Below the pieces are notes generated by a model. That model searched no databases, was not told where the DNA came from, and saw only the letters and a list, made by a program, of their open reading frames with translations. Below are positions 1 through 7,456 of a DNA stretch of 64,000 nucleotides, piece by piece. The DNA comes from JACDAN01 sp963834825 (GTDB taxonomy: Bacteria > Actinomycetota > Thermoleophilia > Gaiellales > Gaiellaceae): NCBI GenBank assembly GCA_963834825.1, contig CAWICZ010000008.1, positions 124,001-188,000 on the forward strand, written 5' to 3'. Positions within the stretch are counted from its first letter, which is position 1. Every line of letters starts with the position of its first letter. The position numbers and the translations under genes were made by a program.

Positions 1-1
1 C

Positions 2-391
2 GGCAATCCACTGTCGATGGCCGCCGCCCGCGCCACGCTCGACGAGGTGCTCACACCTGACGCCTATCCGCATCTCGAGTCGATCGACGACCGGCTCCTG
101 GCCGGCTGCCAGCGCGTGATCGAGCTGTACGGCCTCCCCGGGTACGCGGTCGGGATCGGGTCGAAGGGCTGTGTGACCTTCGCGCCCGTGAAGGTCACCG
201 ACTACACGACCTTCCGGACCCACCAGGACGCCGAGCTGACCGAGCTCGCCTGGCTCTACAACGTCAATCGGGACGTGTTCATGACCCCGGGCCGCGAGGA
301 GGAGTGGACGCTCTCGGTTGCGCACCAGCCGGAGGACGCGGACGCGTACGTGGCCGTCTTCGAGGAGCTCGCCTCCGACCTGACCGCCTGA
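2..391 (+). CDS. Class III aminotransferase, C-terminal part (glutamate-1-semialdehyde aminotransferase-like)
   Basis: Only the last ~129 residues are in the window; the frame is open from base 2 and starts with GNPLSMAAARATL, the conserved stretch of class III (PLP, ornithine/GSA-type) aminotransferases that follows the PLP-lysine region. The segments GSKGCVTF, LYNVNRDVFMTPG and WTLSVAHQPED match the C-terminal small domain of glutamate-1-semialdehyde 2,1-aminomutase-like proteins. The PLP lysine lies outside the window, so the substrate cannot be judged. Family assignment is firm; whether it makes 5-aminolevulinate or is a paralogue with another amino donor is open. It converges on the GNAT gene. 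Confidence 0.85.
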   Translation, partial: GNPLSMAAARATLDEVLTPDAYPHLESIDDRLLAGCQRVIELYGLPGYAVGIGSKGCVTFAPVKVTDYTTFRTHQDAELTELAWLYNVNRDVFMTPGREEEWTLSVAHQPEDADAYVAVFEELASDLTA

Positions 392-398
392 ACTCCAA

Positions 399-413
399 GT
401 AACACTGTGTTAC
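399..413. repeat. Palindrome GTAACACTGTGTTAC, copy 1
   Basis: A 15-bp palindrome with 7-bp arms around a central T, starting eight bases after the aminotransferase stop codon. An identical copy lies 40 bp further on and a third sits inside purL at 35311. It is much more AT-rich than its surroundings. It may be a dispersed palindromic element or a protein-binding site; the sequence alone does not decide. Confidence 0.8.
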
Positions 414-418
414 AAGCC

Positions 419-448
419 CCGAAGCGCCTGGTACCTCAGGCGTTTCGG
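419..448. terminator. Bidirectional terminator hairpin between convergent genes
   Basis: Twelve-base arms CCGAAGCGCCTG and CAGGCGTTTCGG pair with a single G-T wobble around a 6-base loop. The hairpin lies between two convergent genes and is bracketed by the two palindrome copies. There is no clear T-tract. Confidence 0.6.
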
Positions 449-453
449 CTCAA

Positions 454-468
454 GTAACACTGTGTTAC
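454..468. repeat. Palindrome GTAACACTGTGTTAC, copy 2
   Basis: Identical to the copy at 399-413 and in the same immediate context (CAA before, AAG after). The minus-strand GNAT gene takes its TAA stop codon from inside this palindrome, at 465-467. Confidence 0.8.
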
Positions 469-923
469 AAGGCCAGTTCGAAGTACGTGGTGCCGTGAAC
501 CGGGTTGTAGCGGTACGCCTCGATCTCGACGAAGCCGAGTGAGCGGTAGAGGGCTCGCGCCGCCTCCATCCGCGGGAGGGTGTCGAGCCGCATGCGCTCG
601 TAGCCGGCATCCCGTCCCGCCACGATGATCGCCTCTGCCAGCCGCCGGCCGAGCCCGGTGCCGCGGTGCTCCGGCCTCAGGTAGAGGCGTTTCATCTCGC
701 AGACGCCCGGCTCGTACGGTCGAAGCGCGACGCAGCCGGCCGGCTCCGGGTCGAGCGCCAGCAGAAGACGCCCGCCGGGCGGCGCGTACTCGCCGGGGAG
801 CTCCGCGAGCTCACGCTCGAAGTCCTGGAACCCGAGGTCGACTCCGAGCGCGGCCGCGTACTCCTCGAAGAGCACGCGAACGACGGGCACCTGCTCCGCG
901 CCGTGCCCGGGGACGATCTCCAA
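465..923 (-). CDS. GNAT family N-acetyltransferase
   Basis: 152-residue protein with the GNAT fold. Motif A is visible as LRPEHRGTGLGRRL (acetyl-CoA pyrophosphate loop R/Q-x-x-G-x-G/A) and is followed by the RLDTLPRMEAARALYRSLGF region typical of motif B. I chose the TTG at 923 because the reading begins there as LEIVPGHGAEQ and CTGAGG lies about eight bases upstream, overlapping the stop of the LysE gene. The open frame extends further upstream but only as a shadow of lysE. It is the second gene of a lysE-GNAT pair; the acceptor substrate is unknown. Confidence 0.8.
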   Translation of the reverse strand: MEIVPGHGAEQVPVVRVLFEEYAAALGVDLGFQDFERELAELPGEYAPPGGRLLLALDPEPAGCVALRPYEPGVCEMKRLYLRPEHRGTGLGRRLAEAIIVAGRDAGYERMRLDTLPRMEAARALYRSLGFVEIEAYRYNPVHGTTYFELAL

Positions 924-930
924 GTGAGCC

Positions 931-1554
931 TCAGGCCTTGACGGTCGAGAGACCGAGACCGATGAAGACGGTCCCGGTGACCCAGCGCTTGACGCCGAGG
1001 TACCACGTACTGCGGCGCAGCCAGGAGCCGAGCGTCCCCGCTGCCAGCGCCCAGAGCGAGTCGGAGCAGAGCGCGATCGCGACGAAGAGCAGCCCCAGCA
1101 CGAGGATCTGAAGCCACGCGGCGCCTGCGTCCGGATCGACGAATTGCGGCAGGAAGGCAAGAAAGAACAGCGCCGTCTTCGGATTCAGGACATTGACGAC
1201 GACGCCGTTGACGAACAGCCGACGACGCGTCTGCGGGTCGCGCACCATCTCGTCCTCGAGCTCCTCGCGGGTGAGCAGGCGCCTGATGCCCAACAGGATC
1301 AGGTAGGCGGCGCCGGCGTACTTGACGATCGTGAACGCCGTCGCCGAGGACGCGAGGAGCGAAGACAGACCGATTGTCGCCGCGACGACGTGGACGAGAC
1401 CGCCCACCGCGATCCCGGCCGCCGAGTAGAGGCCGGCGAGCCGACCCTGGTCGACGCTCTGGGCGACGATGTAGAGCACGGCCGGCCCCGGCACGACCGC
1501 GAGCGCAAGCGATGCTGCGGCAAAGAGCGCAAGGCTGCCGGCGCTGGGCACCAC
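931..1554 (-). CDS. LysE/RhtB family amino-acid exporter
   Basis: 207-residue integral membrane protein with about six hydrophobic segments. The N-terminal VVPGPAVLYIVAQS corresponds to the conserved P-G-P motif of LysE/RhtB exporters, and VNVLNPKTALFFLAFLPQF is the second family signature (NPK.A.FF). Members export amino acids or related metabolites across the cytoplasmic membrane. It starts at one of two adjacent GTG codons (1554 or 1551) preceded by TTAGG, and sits seven bases upstream of the GNAT gene, so the two are probably co-transcribed. The substrate cannot be read from sequence. Confidence 0.88.
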   Translation of the reverse strand: MVPSAGSLALFAAASLALAVVPGPAVLYIVAQSVDQGRLAGLYSAAGIAVGGLVHVVAATIGLSSLLASSATAFTIVKYAGAAYLILLGIRRLLTREELEDEMVRDPQTRRRLFVNGVVVNVLNPKTALFFLAFLPQFVDPDAGAAWLQILVLGLLFVAIALCSDSLWALAAGTLGSWLRRSTWYLGVKRWVTGTVFIGLGLSTVKA

Positions 1555-1584
1555 CTAAGCTTGCCCAACCGGCGGACCATGAGA

Positions 1585-1610
1585 GAGGGCGGGCCTCTCG
1601 GCCCGCCCTC
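1585..1610 (-). terminator. GC-rich terminator hairpin
   Basis: Perfect 11-bp inverted repeat GAGGGCGGGCC / GGCCCGCCCTC with a TCTC loop, just downstream of the minus-strand gene ending at 1642 and upstream of lysE. A partial third repeat (CTCTCGGCCCGCCC) follows. No T-tract is seen. Confidence 0.65.
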
Positions 1611-1641
1611 TCGGCCCGCCCCTGGGTCGTTCGTGAATTGG

Positions 1642-2088
1642 TTAGGCCGGCGTGAGCCTGCCCCTCCGGCTCCACATCGCCGCGGCCGTTCCGCCTGCCA
1701 GAAGGCCGAGCATGAGGGCGATGAGGGCGAAGCCCGGGTTGACGAAGTCGATGTTCCAACCGCTGTCCTTGGTGAGGACGATCGGGGTCGTCTGGGGAGT
1801 CGACCTCGGGACCGCGCGGTCGTCCACGGCAACTCCGGTCCGGTCAGACGAGATGCTCAGGCCGAGGCTCTGCTCGTCGACGCCGACGCCGTGGCTGAGG
1901 TACGGGATCTCGCTGGGGCGGTCCTGCACGACGGTGCCGCCGTAGCTCTCCTGGTCGACGCCGATGCCGTGGCTCAGGTACGGGATGTCCGAATACTGGT
2001 TGCTCGTTGACGGGGTCGGCTTCGCCTGCGCAAGGGTCGGAACTGCGGCGAAGGCGACGAGCGTGAGAAGGGTGACGAGCCACTTCAT
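1642..2088 (-). CDS. Exported, C-terminally anchored protein of unknown function
   Basis: 148 residues. The start at 2088 is set by AAAGGAG eight bases upstream and by the signal peptide it opens (MKWLVTLLTLVAFAAVPTLAQA). The mature part holds two copies of a short motif, SDIPYLSHGIGVDQESYG and SEIPYLSHGVGVDEQSLG, about 28 residues apart. The C-terminal helix FALIALMLGLLAGGTAAAM is followed by basic residues, so the protein should be membrane-anchored and face outward. I recognise no known domain. The hairpin at 1585-1610 probably ends its transcript. Confidence 0.75.
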   Translation of the reverse strand: MKWLVTLLTLVAFAAVPTLAQAKPTPSTSNQYSDIPYLSHGIGVDQESYGGTVVQDRPSEIPYLSHGVGVDEQSLGLSISSDRTGVAVDDRAVPRSTPQTTPIVLTKDSGWNIDFVNPGFALIALMLGLLAGGTAAAMWSRRGRLTPA

Positions 2089-2165
2089 GGTTCCTGCTCC
2101 TTTCGGGGGGTCCCTGCCATGACCTGAACCTAGGGACGCCCGGCGCGGCTGTCGTTCGCGCGCAC

Positions 2166-2180
2166 GACACAAGAAGTGTC
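2166..2180. promoter_or_regulatory. Inverted repeat in divergent promoter region
   Basis: GACAC-AAGAA-GTGTC lies in the 185-bp gap between the divergent genes starting at 2088 and 2274. It is the right size and place for an operator, but no regulator gene is adjacent. Weak evidence. Confidence 0.3.
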
Positions 2181-2273
2181 AAATTCGTTCACATCCGCCT
2201 GGGTTCGTCGGCGCGTAGTTGCGGTAGATGCAACAAGAGACAACAAGCTGCTCGGGGGGACGGAGGTGTTCCG

Positions 2274-3188
2274 ATGAACGGCGAACCTCGGATTCGGTTT
2301 GGGCTTCTCTGGCCCCTGGCTGCGCTGCTGGGGCTCCTGACGATCGCGGGCATGGCGGGCTTTAGTGCCGGCCAGGCGGGAGCGGCACCCGCAGCCGGCG
2401 ACCGCGTCGCAACGACCAAGCCCTGTACACAGCGCGCGCGTTTCGACGACGACAACTTTCCGCACCGGCCTGCGATCACGAGCAGGTTCCTGCCGCTGAT
2501 TCCCGGCACGAAGACGACCCTGGCGGGAACCGTCGAGGGAGTTCCCCACCAGGTGGAGTTCGTCGTTACCGACCTGGTGAAGCGAATGGCCGGGGTCCGC
2601 ACGTTGGTGATTTGGGACACGGACACGAGCGAGGACGAGGTCGTGGAGTCGGAGCTCGCCTTCTTCGCCCAGGACAAGGCCGGGAACGTCTGGAACCTCG
2701 GCGAGTACCCGGAGGAGTTCGAGGGCGGCGAGTTCGTCGGCGCGCCGAGCACCTGGATCGCAGGGCAGGACGGCGCGAAAGCGGGAATCCACATGCCCGC
2801 ACTGCGGGGCGTGAGCTCCCGACTGTACGTCCAGGGCTTCGCGCCCGAGATCGACTTCTTGGACTGCGCGAGGGTCGCCGACCGCCATGTACGGACCTGC
2901 GTTCCGGCCGGGTGCTTCGACGACGTGACGATCACGAACGAGACGAACGTGCTCGTTCCGGAAGACGGCATCCAGAGCAAGTACCACGCTCCGCGTGTGG
3001 GGATCATTCAGGTCGGCAGCGTCGAGCCTGCGACAGGCGAGACGCTGGCGCTCGTCGAGCGGGAGAAGCTCAGCGGCGACGACTTGAAGGAGGTGCGCGA
3101 GGAAGCGCTGAGGCTCGATGGGCGTGGCTACGAGTTCGGCGGCGACGCCTACAAGGCCACAGGGCGCGCGAGGCAGCTTGGAGACTGA
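2274..3188 (+). CDS. Secreted protein of unknown function
   Basis: 304 residues, starting at an ATG preceded by GGGGGGACGGAGG. The N-terminus has a basic start, a hydrophobic helix (LLWPLAALLGLLTIAGMAGF) and an Ala-rich cleavage region, so the protein is exported. The mature part contains FLPLIPGTKTTLAGTVEG, FAQDKAGNVWNLGEYPEEF and KYHAPRVGIIQVGSVEPATG, features shared with a recurrent group of secreted bacterial proteins without assigned activity. Several cysteines (around residues 51, 199, 210 and 215) could form disulfides. No catalytic motif was recognised. It is monocistronic as far as the sequence shows. Confidence 0.75.
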   Translation: MNGEPRIRFGLLWPLAALLGLLTIAGMAGFSAGQAGAAPAAGDRVATTKPCTQRARFDDDNFPHRPAITSRFLPLIPGTKTTLAGTVEGVPHQVEFVVTDLVKRMAGVRTLVIWDTDTSEDEVVESELAFFAQDKAGNVWNLGEYPEEFEGGEFVGAPSTWIAGQDGAKAGIHMPALRGVSSRLYVQGFAPEIDFLDCARVADRHVRTCVPAGCFDDVTITNETNVLVPEDGIQSKYHAPRVGIIQVGSVEPATGETLALVEREKLSGDDLKEVREEALRLDGRGYEFGGDAYKATGRARQLGD

Positions 3189-3439
3189 GGTCGCGTAACC
3201 CGCGCGAAGCGCGGCACACTGGAGTGAGGCAGCCGGCCGGGCGCTTGGAGAGCGCGGCCGCCGGGCGGCTGGACCCATGAGCGGAAGCGCCGCCCGGCCG
3301 GCTGTCGACTCAGAAGACGCGCTGTCAGACGCGCCTACGTACGGTCCCGGACACTAGCGAGCATGGATGAGACAGACATGAAGACGGAGAGGGCGAAACC
3401 GGAAAACTTGTATCACCGTATGGAAACTTGTACGTTTGT

Positions 3440-3535
3440 GGAAACCGGCTCTGCGGCGCCTCTTGGGGAGCGTGATGGGCCTAGTGGTTGACATCGGGGG
3501 CTGTGAGATGCGTCACCGCAGCCCGGCCGGTTTCC
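3440..3535 (+). ncRNA. Candidate structured leader RNA (cis-regulatory)
   Basis: The ends pair perfectly over 10 bp (GGAAACCGGC 3440-3449 with GCCGGTTTCC 3526-3535). Inside, CTGCGG (3451-3456) pairs with CCGCAG (3516-3521) and GTGA (3472-3475) with TCAC (3513-3516, partly competing), giving a nested multi-stem arrangement of about 96 nt. It lies roughly 270 nt upstream of the first RND gene on the same strand. I compared it by eye with cobalamin, NiCo, fluoride, c-di-GMP and SAM aptamer consensus elements and saw no match. The fold is seen in sequence; a regulatory role is inference. Confidence 0.4.
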
Positions 3536-3640
3536 TAAATAGCGTGCGTTCTCCCGACTCGAGGGCGAACGCCGGAAATCTTTGCTCGCGCGCGCCGCCC
3601 TAGCGCGGCTGTCCGCGCGGGCGGACACAGTCCCGTAGTT

Positions 3641-3664
3641 GGGGCCGGGTAGCAGCCCGGCCCC
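3641..3664 (+). terminator. Leader hairpin, possible terminator/attenuator
   Basis: Perfect 9-bp stem GGGGCCGGG / CCCGGCCCC with loop TAGCAG, 35 bases before the small leader ORF. No T-tract follows, so it could act as an attenuator stem or a structural element rather than a classical terminator. Confidence 0.4.
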
Positions 3665-3698
3665 GGATGCCAACCATTCCCCGGAGGTTGACCAGGTC

Positions 3699-3806
3699 AT
3701 GAGTGGCTATTGCAAGGGTAACGCGCCTGGCCCCCACTCGCTTCGCGAAGGGGCTCCGGCCTCGACCCATCCTTCACGTGCGGCCGAGAGGGGCGAGCTC
3801 CGATGA
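3699..3806 (+). CDS. 35-codon leader ORF coupled to the RND gene
   Basis: Starts at ATG 3699 about ten bases after GGAGGT and encodes MSGYCKGNAPGPHSLREG followed by a hydrophilic tail. Its TGA overlaps the ATG of the first RND gene (ATGATGA), so ribosomes finishing it could re-initiate on the pump gene. No hydrophobic segment or known family. It may be a regulatory leader peptide; it could also be chance. Evidence is the Shine-Dalgarno and the overlap only. Confidence 0.35.
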   Translation: MSGYCKGNAPGPHSLREGAPASTHPSRAAERGELR

Positions 3807-6800
3807 TGCGGGCGATCATCGACTCGAGCATCCGGTTCCGCCTGCTCGTCGTCGCCCTTGCCGCCGGCGCAATCGCCGTCGGCGTGACTCAACTCCCGAA
3901 GACGTCGGTGGAGGTCCTCCCCGACTTCACGCCGCCGACCGTCGAGGTCCAGACGGAAGCGCTCGGGCTCTCCGCGGAGGAGGTCGAGGAGCTGATCACG
4001 GTGCCGCTCGAGCAGGACCTGTTGAACGGCGTCGCGTTCCTCGACGACATCCGATCCGAGTCCGTTCCGGGGCTGTCGCGGGTCCTGATGGTCTTCGACG
4101 AGGGCACGGATCTCTTCACGGCACGGCAGGTCGTCGCCGAGCGTCTGACTCAGGCGCACGCGCTGCCGAACGTGTCGAAGCCGCCGCAGATGCTGCAGCC
4201 GCTCTCGTCGACGAACCGCGCCATGATGATCAGCGTTTCGTCGAAGAGCCGCACGCCGCTCGACCTCGGCATCCTCGCGCGGTGGACGATCGGGCCACGC
4301 CTCGTCGGCGTCCCGGGGGTCGCCAACGTCGCGATCTGGGGCCTGCAGGACCGCCAGCTTCAGGTTCAGGTCGACCCGGAGAAACTTCGCCAGAACGACG
4401 TGACCCTGCTTCAGGTCGTCGAGACCGCCGGCAACTCGCTCTGGGTTTCGCCGCTGACGTTCATCGAGGCCTCGACACCCGGGACGGGCGGGTTCATCGA
4501 TACGCCGAACCAACGGCTCGGCGTCATGCACCGGTCGCCGGTGACGAGCGCCGAAGACCTCTCCAAGATCACGTTGGAAGACGTCGGCAACCGCCAGCTG
4601 AGTCTCGGTGACGTCGCCAACGTGGTCGAAGACCACCAGCCTTTGATCGGCGACGCCGTCGTCAACGACGGACGCGGGCTCATGCTCGTCGTCGAGAAGT
4701 TCCCCGAGGCGAACACGCTCGAAGTGACGAACGGCATCGAAGACGCCATCTCCGCCATGGAGCCCGGGATGGCCGGCGTCGCGTTCGACTCCGAGGTGTA
4801 CCGGCCGGCGTCGTACATCGACAGTTCGATCAACAACCTCGAGATCGCGCTGATCGCCGGCTTCCTGCTGATCGCACTCGTGCTCCTGGCGTTCTTCCGC
4901 TGGCGCACGGCCCTGATCGCCCTCATCGTCATCCCGCTGTCGCTTCTCGTCGGAGTGCTCGCACTGTTCGCCTTCGGCGCGACGATGAACGCGATCGTCC
5001 TCGTTGGCCTCGCGGCGGCGCTCCTTCTGCTCGTCGACGACGCGATCGTTGACGTCGAGAACGTCACACGCCGCCTCCGAGAGAAGCGGGAAGAGGATTC
5101 GAGCGCCGCTGTCGTGATCCGCGCGATGCTCGAAACGCGCAGGGCCGCGCTCTACGCGCTGTTGATCCTCGGAGCCGCGATCGCACCCGTGTTCTTCCTC
5201 GAGCGGCTGGCGGGGGCGTTCTTCCCCGACATGGCTGCGGCCTACCTCGTCGCCCTCGTCGCCTCGATGGTCGTCGCGCTGACGCTGACGCCGGCGCTGA
5301 GCGTCCTGCTCTTCTCGAGGGGACGAATCGACCAGGACGAGACGGCGCCGGCCCGGTGGGCACAGCGGGTCTACGGCGCCGGGCTCGCCAAGGTCGTCGG
5401 CAGCCCGCGCATCGCCTACGCCGCCGTCGGACTGGTTCTCGTCGGAACTGCGATTGCCGCGCCGGCCGCGATGAACAACTCACTCCTCCCCACGTTCAAG
5501 GAGAGTGAGCTGCTGATTCGCTGGGACGCCGCGCCCGGAACCTCCCTGCCGGAGATGAACCGGATCACCGGCCTGGTCAGCAGCGAGCTCCGCTCGATCG
5601 ACGGAGTTCGTGAGGTCGGCGCCCACGTCGGACGCGCAGTGACGGGCGACACGTCGCTCAATGTCAACTCTGCCGACCTGTGGGTCGGAATCGACGAGGG
5701 CGCCAACTACGACTCGACCGTCAGCGCCATCAACCGCACGGTTGCCGCCTATCCGGGACTTGCCGGCGAGGTCAAGACCTACTCGAACGACAAGGTCAGC
5801 CAGGCGATGGCGGCACGCGGCGCCGAGGACGACGTCGTCGTCCGGGTCTACGGCGAGGACCTCGATGTGCTTGGCACCGAGGCCGAGAAGGTGAGGCGAT
5901 CGATCTCCGGCATCGACGGCATCGCGGGCGCGCGGATCGACACGCCCGTCAACGAGCCGACTCTGGAGATCGAGGTCGACCTCGCGAAAGCTCGCGCCCA
6001 CGCGATCAAGCCCGGCGACGTCCGGCGCGCCGCCTCGACGCTGCTGTCGGGCATCAACGTCGGCAGCCTGTTCGAGGAGCAGAAGGTCTTCGACATCGTC
6101 GTGTGGGGCACACCCGACACGCGGTCGAGCCTGACGAGCGTTGGCAACCTGCTGATCGACACGCCGACAGGCGGGCACGTGCGGCTCGGACAGGTGGCCG
6201 ACGTTCGCATCAAGCCGAACGCCACGGTGGTCAACCGTGAATCGGTCTCGCGCTACCTCGACGTCACCTCAGAGGTCAGCGGCCGGAGTCGCGACGACGT
6301 AGTCGGCGACGTCAACCGAAGCCTGGCGGCCAGCTCGTTCCCGATCGAGTACCACGCCGAGGTGCTGTCGGCGGACCGGCAGCCGGTCGGCAGGCTGCTC
6401 GCAATCGGCATCACCGCGGCGATCGTGGCGTTCCTGCTCCTGCAGGCGTACTTCGGGAGCTGGCGCCTCGCGACCCTGGCGTTCCTGACCTTCCTGCTGC
6501 CCGTGGCCGGAGGCCTTCTGGCCACGCTGCCGGGAGGCGGCGACCTGTCCTTCGGCTCCTACATCGCCTTGTTCACGATCTTCGGCCTTGCGGTCAGGAG
6601 CGGCATCTTGCTCTTCGATCGCGTGCGGGAGCTCGAGCGGGACGAGAAGATGCCGTTCGGGGTCGAGCTGATCGTGCGAGGTGCGCGCGAGCGGCTTCTG
6701 CCGGTGTTGGCAACGATGCTGGCGGGCGGGCTGCTCTACGGCCTCGTTCTGGTGTTGGGCGGGAGAGCCGGTTACGAGCTCCTCCGTCCGATGGCGGCGG

Positions 6801-6943
6801 TGCTCGTCGGCGGCGTGGTGGCGACCGCGCTCGTCGTGCTCTACGTCCTGCCGGTCCTGTACCTGCGCTTCGCCTCTAGCCCCGCAGCGGAGGCTGTGGA
6901 GGAAGAGGAGGCGCCCGACGCTCCGGTCGTTCCGGTCGGGTGA
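3803..6943 (+). CDS. RND efflux transporter, HME (CusA/CzcA-like) type, first copy
   Basis: 1046 residues, full length for an RND pump. The order is TM1 (residues ~12-30), a large periplasmic-type porter domain, TM2-TM6, a second porter loop and TM8-TM12. The TM4 proton-relay region reads LLLLVDDAIVDVENVTRR, with VDD at 411-413 in the place of the essential acidic residue of CusA/CzcA. The TM10-11 region reads GLAVRSGILLFDRV. It shares TGGFIDTPNQR and similar stretches with the second RND gene downstream, so the two are paralogues. Proton-driven metal export is the usual HME role; the substrate here is unproven. No outer-membrane channel gene is nearby. The acidic C-terminal tail (EEEEAPDAP) is a local feature. 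Confidence 0.9.
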   Translation: MMRAIIDSSIRFRLLVVALAAGAIAVGVTQLPKTSVEVLPDFTPPTVEVQTEALGLSAEEVEELITVPLEQDLLNGVAFLDDIRSESVPGLSRVLMVFDEGTDLFTARQVVAERLTQAHALPNVSKPPQMLQPLSSTNRAMMISVSSKSRTPLDLGILARWTIGPRLVGVPGVANVAIWGLQDRQLQVQVDPEKLRQNDVTLLQVVETAGNSLWVSPLTFIEASTPGTGGFIDTPNQRLGVMHRSPVTSAEDLSKITLEDVGNRQLSLGDVANVVEDHQPLIGDAVVNDGRGLMLVVEKFPEANTLEVTNGIEDAISAMEPGMAGVAFDSEVYRPASYIDSSINNLEIALIAGFLLIALVLLAFFRWRTALIALIVIPLSLLVGVLALFAFGATMNAIVLVGLAAALLLLVDDAIVDVENVTRRLREKREEDSSAAVVIRAMLETRRAALYALLILGAAIAPVFFLERLAGAFFPDMAAAYLVALVASMVVALTLTPALSVLLFSRGRIDQDETAPARWAQRVYGAGLAKVVGSPRIAYAAVGLVLVGTAIAAPAAMNNSLLPTFKESELLIRWDAAPGTSLPEMNRITGLVSSELRSIDGVREVGAHVGRAVTGDTSLNVNSADLWVGIDEGANYDSTVSAINRTVAAYPGLAGEVKTYSNDKVSQAMAARGAEDDVVVRVYGEDLDVLGTEAEKVRRSISGIDGIAGARIDTPVNEPTLEIEVDLAKARAHAIKPGDVRRAASTLLSGINVGSLFEEQKVFDIVVWGTPDTRSSLTSVGNLLIDTPTGGHVRLGQVADVRIKPNATVVNRESVSRYLDVTSEVSGRSRDDVVGDVNRSLAASSFPIEYHAEVLSADRQPVGRLLAIGITAAIVAFLLLQAYFGSWRLATLAFLTFLLPVAGGLLATLPGGGDLSFGSYIALFTIFGLAVRSGILLFDRVRELERDEKMPFGVELIVRGARERLLPVLATMLAGGLLYGLVLVLGGRAGYELLRPMAAVLVGGVVATALVVLYVLPVLYLRFASSPAAEAVEEEEAPDAPVVPVG

Positions 6944-6990
6944 CCGTGATGAGAGGAAGAAGTCACATCCAACTGCTGGGAGGAAGAACG

Positions 6991-7431
6991 ATGAGAAAGC
7001 GGCACAGCTACACCTGGGCGCTCGTCGCACTGCTCGTCGTCCCACTGCTCCTGGCGGCATGCGGAGGCGAGGCCGAGCACGAGGCCGCGACAGCCGCGGT
7101 CGTCGAGGAGGTCGACGGGACAGACCTGAGCAAGATCACCCTGACCCCGGAGGCCGCCGAGCGGCTCGACATCAAGACGGCGGCGGTGACCGCGAACGGC
7201 GCGGGGCGGGTCATCCCGTACGCCGCGGTCTTCTACTCACCGACGGGTGAGACCTGGGCCTACACCAATCCGGAAGGCCTCACGTTCGTGCGGGAGCAGA
7301 TCGTCGTCGACCGCGTCGAGGGCGATCAGGCGATGCTCTCGAAGGGCCCCGCGCCCGGCTCGAAGGTCGCCACGATCGGCGTAGCCGAGCTGTACGGGGC
7401 CGAGTCCGGCATCGACGACACCGGCCACTGA
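6991..7431 (+). CDS. Lipoprotein resembling the C-terminal part of an RND adaptor
   Basis: 146 residues. I chose ATG 6991 because GGGAGGAAG precedes it and it opens a lipoprotein signal peptide with lipobox LLAAC. The mature part reads KITLTPEAAERLDIKTAAV, GRVIPYAAVFYSPTGETWAY and GSKVATIGVAELYG, which is the C-terminal (beta-barrel/membrane-proximal) end of RND periplasmic adaptors. The alpha-hairpin and lipoyl domains of a full adaptor (~350-450 residues) are absent. It sits 47 bases after one RND gene and 25 before the next, so a role as a reduced, outward-facing partner of these pumps is likely but inferred. Confidence 0.75.
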   Translation: MRKRHSYTWALVALLVVPLLLAACGGEAEHEAATAAVVEEVDGTDLSKITLTPEAAERLDIKTAAVTANGAGRVIPYAAVFYSPTGETWAYTNPEGLTFVREQIVVDRVEGDQAMLSKGPAPGSKVATIGVAELYGAESGIDDTGH

Positions 7432-7456
7432 GTCCGACCGGGAGGAGCTTGCGACC

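Larger units (their letters stand above)
3189..3698 (+). other. 510-bp non-coding leader region ahead of the efflux operon
   Basis: No credible protein-coding frame. Holds a near-direct repeat (GGAAAACTTGTA at 3401-3412 and TGGAAACTTGTA at 3421-3432), a nested inverted repeat 3440-3535 that could fold as an RNA, a TTGACA-like hexamer at 3488-3493 without a convincing -10 box, a smaller inverted repeat (GCGTTC 3546-3551 / GAACGC 3567-3572), and a perfect 9-bp hairpin 3641-3664. Most likely the regulatory leader of the RND operon. Confidence 0.5.

Noticed and set aside
3691..3740. SAM-IV riboswitch-like GGTCATGAGTGGC start
   Set aside because: The remaining SAM-IV elements (AGC pairing, GGCAACC, GGGTGC) are absent; the match is limited to the opening bases.
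3703..4611. 302-codon plus-strand frame overlapping the start of the first RND gene
   Set aside because: Out-of-frame shadow of the RND coding sequence; Arg-rich, no motif, no ribosome site.
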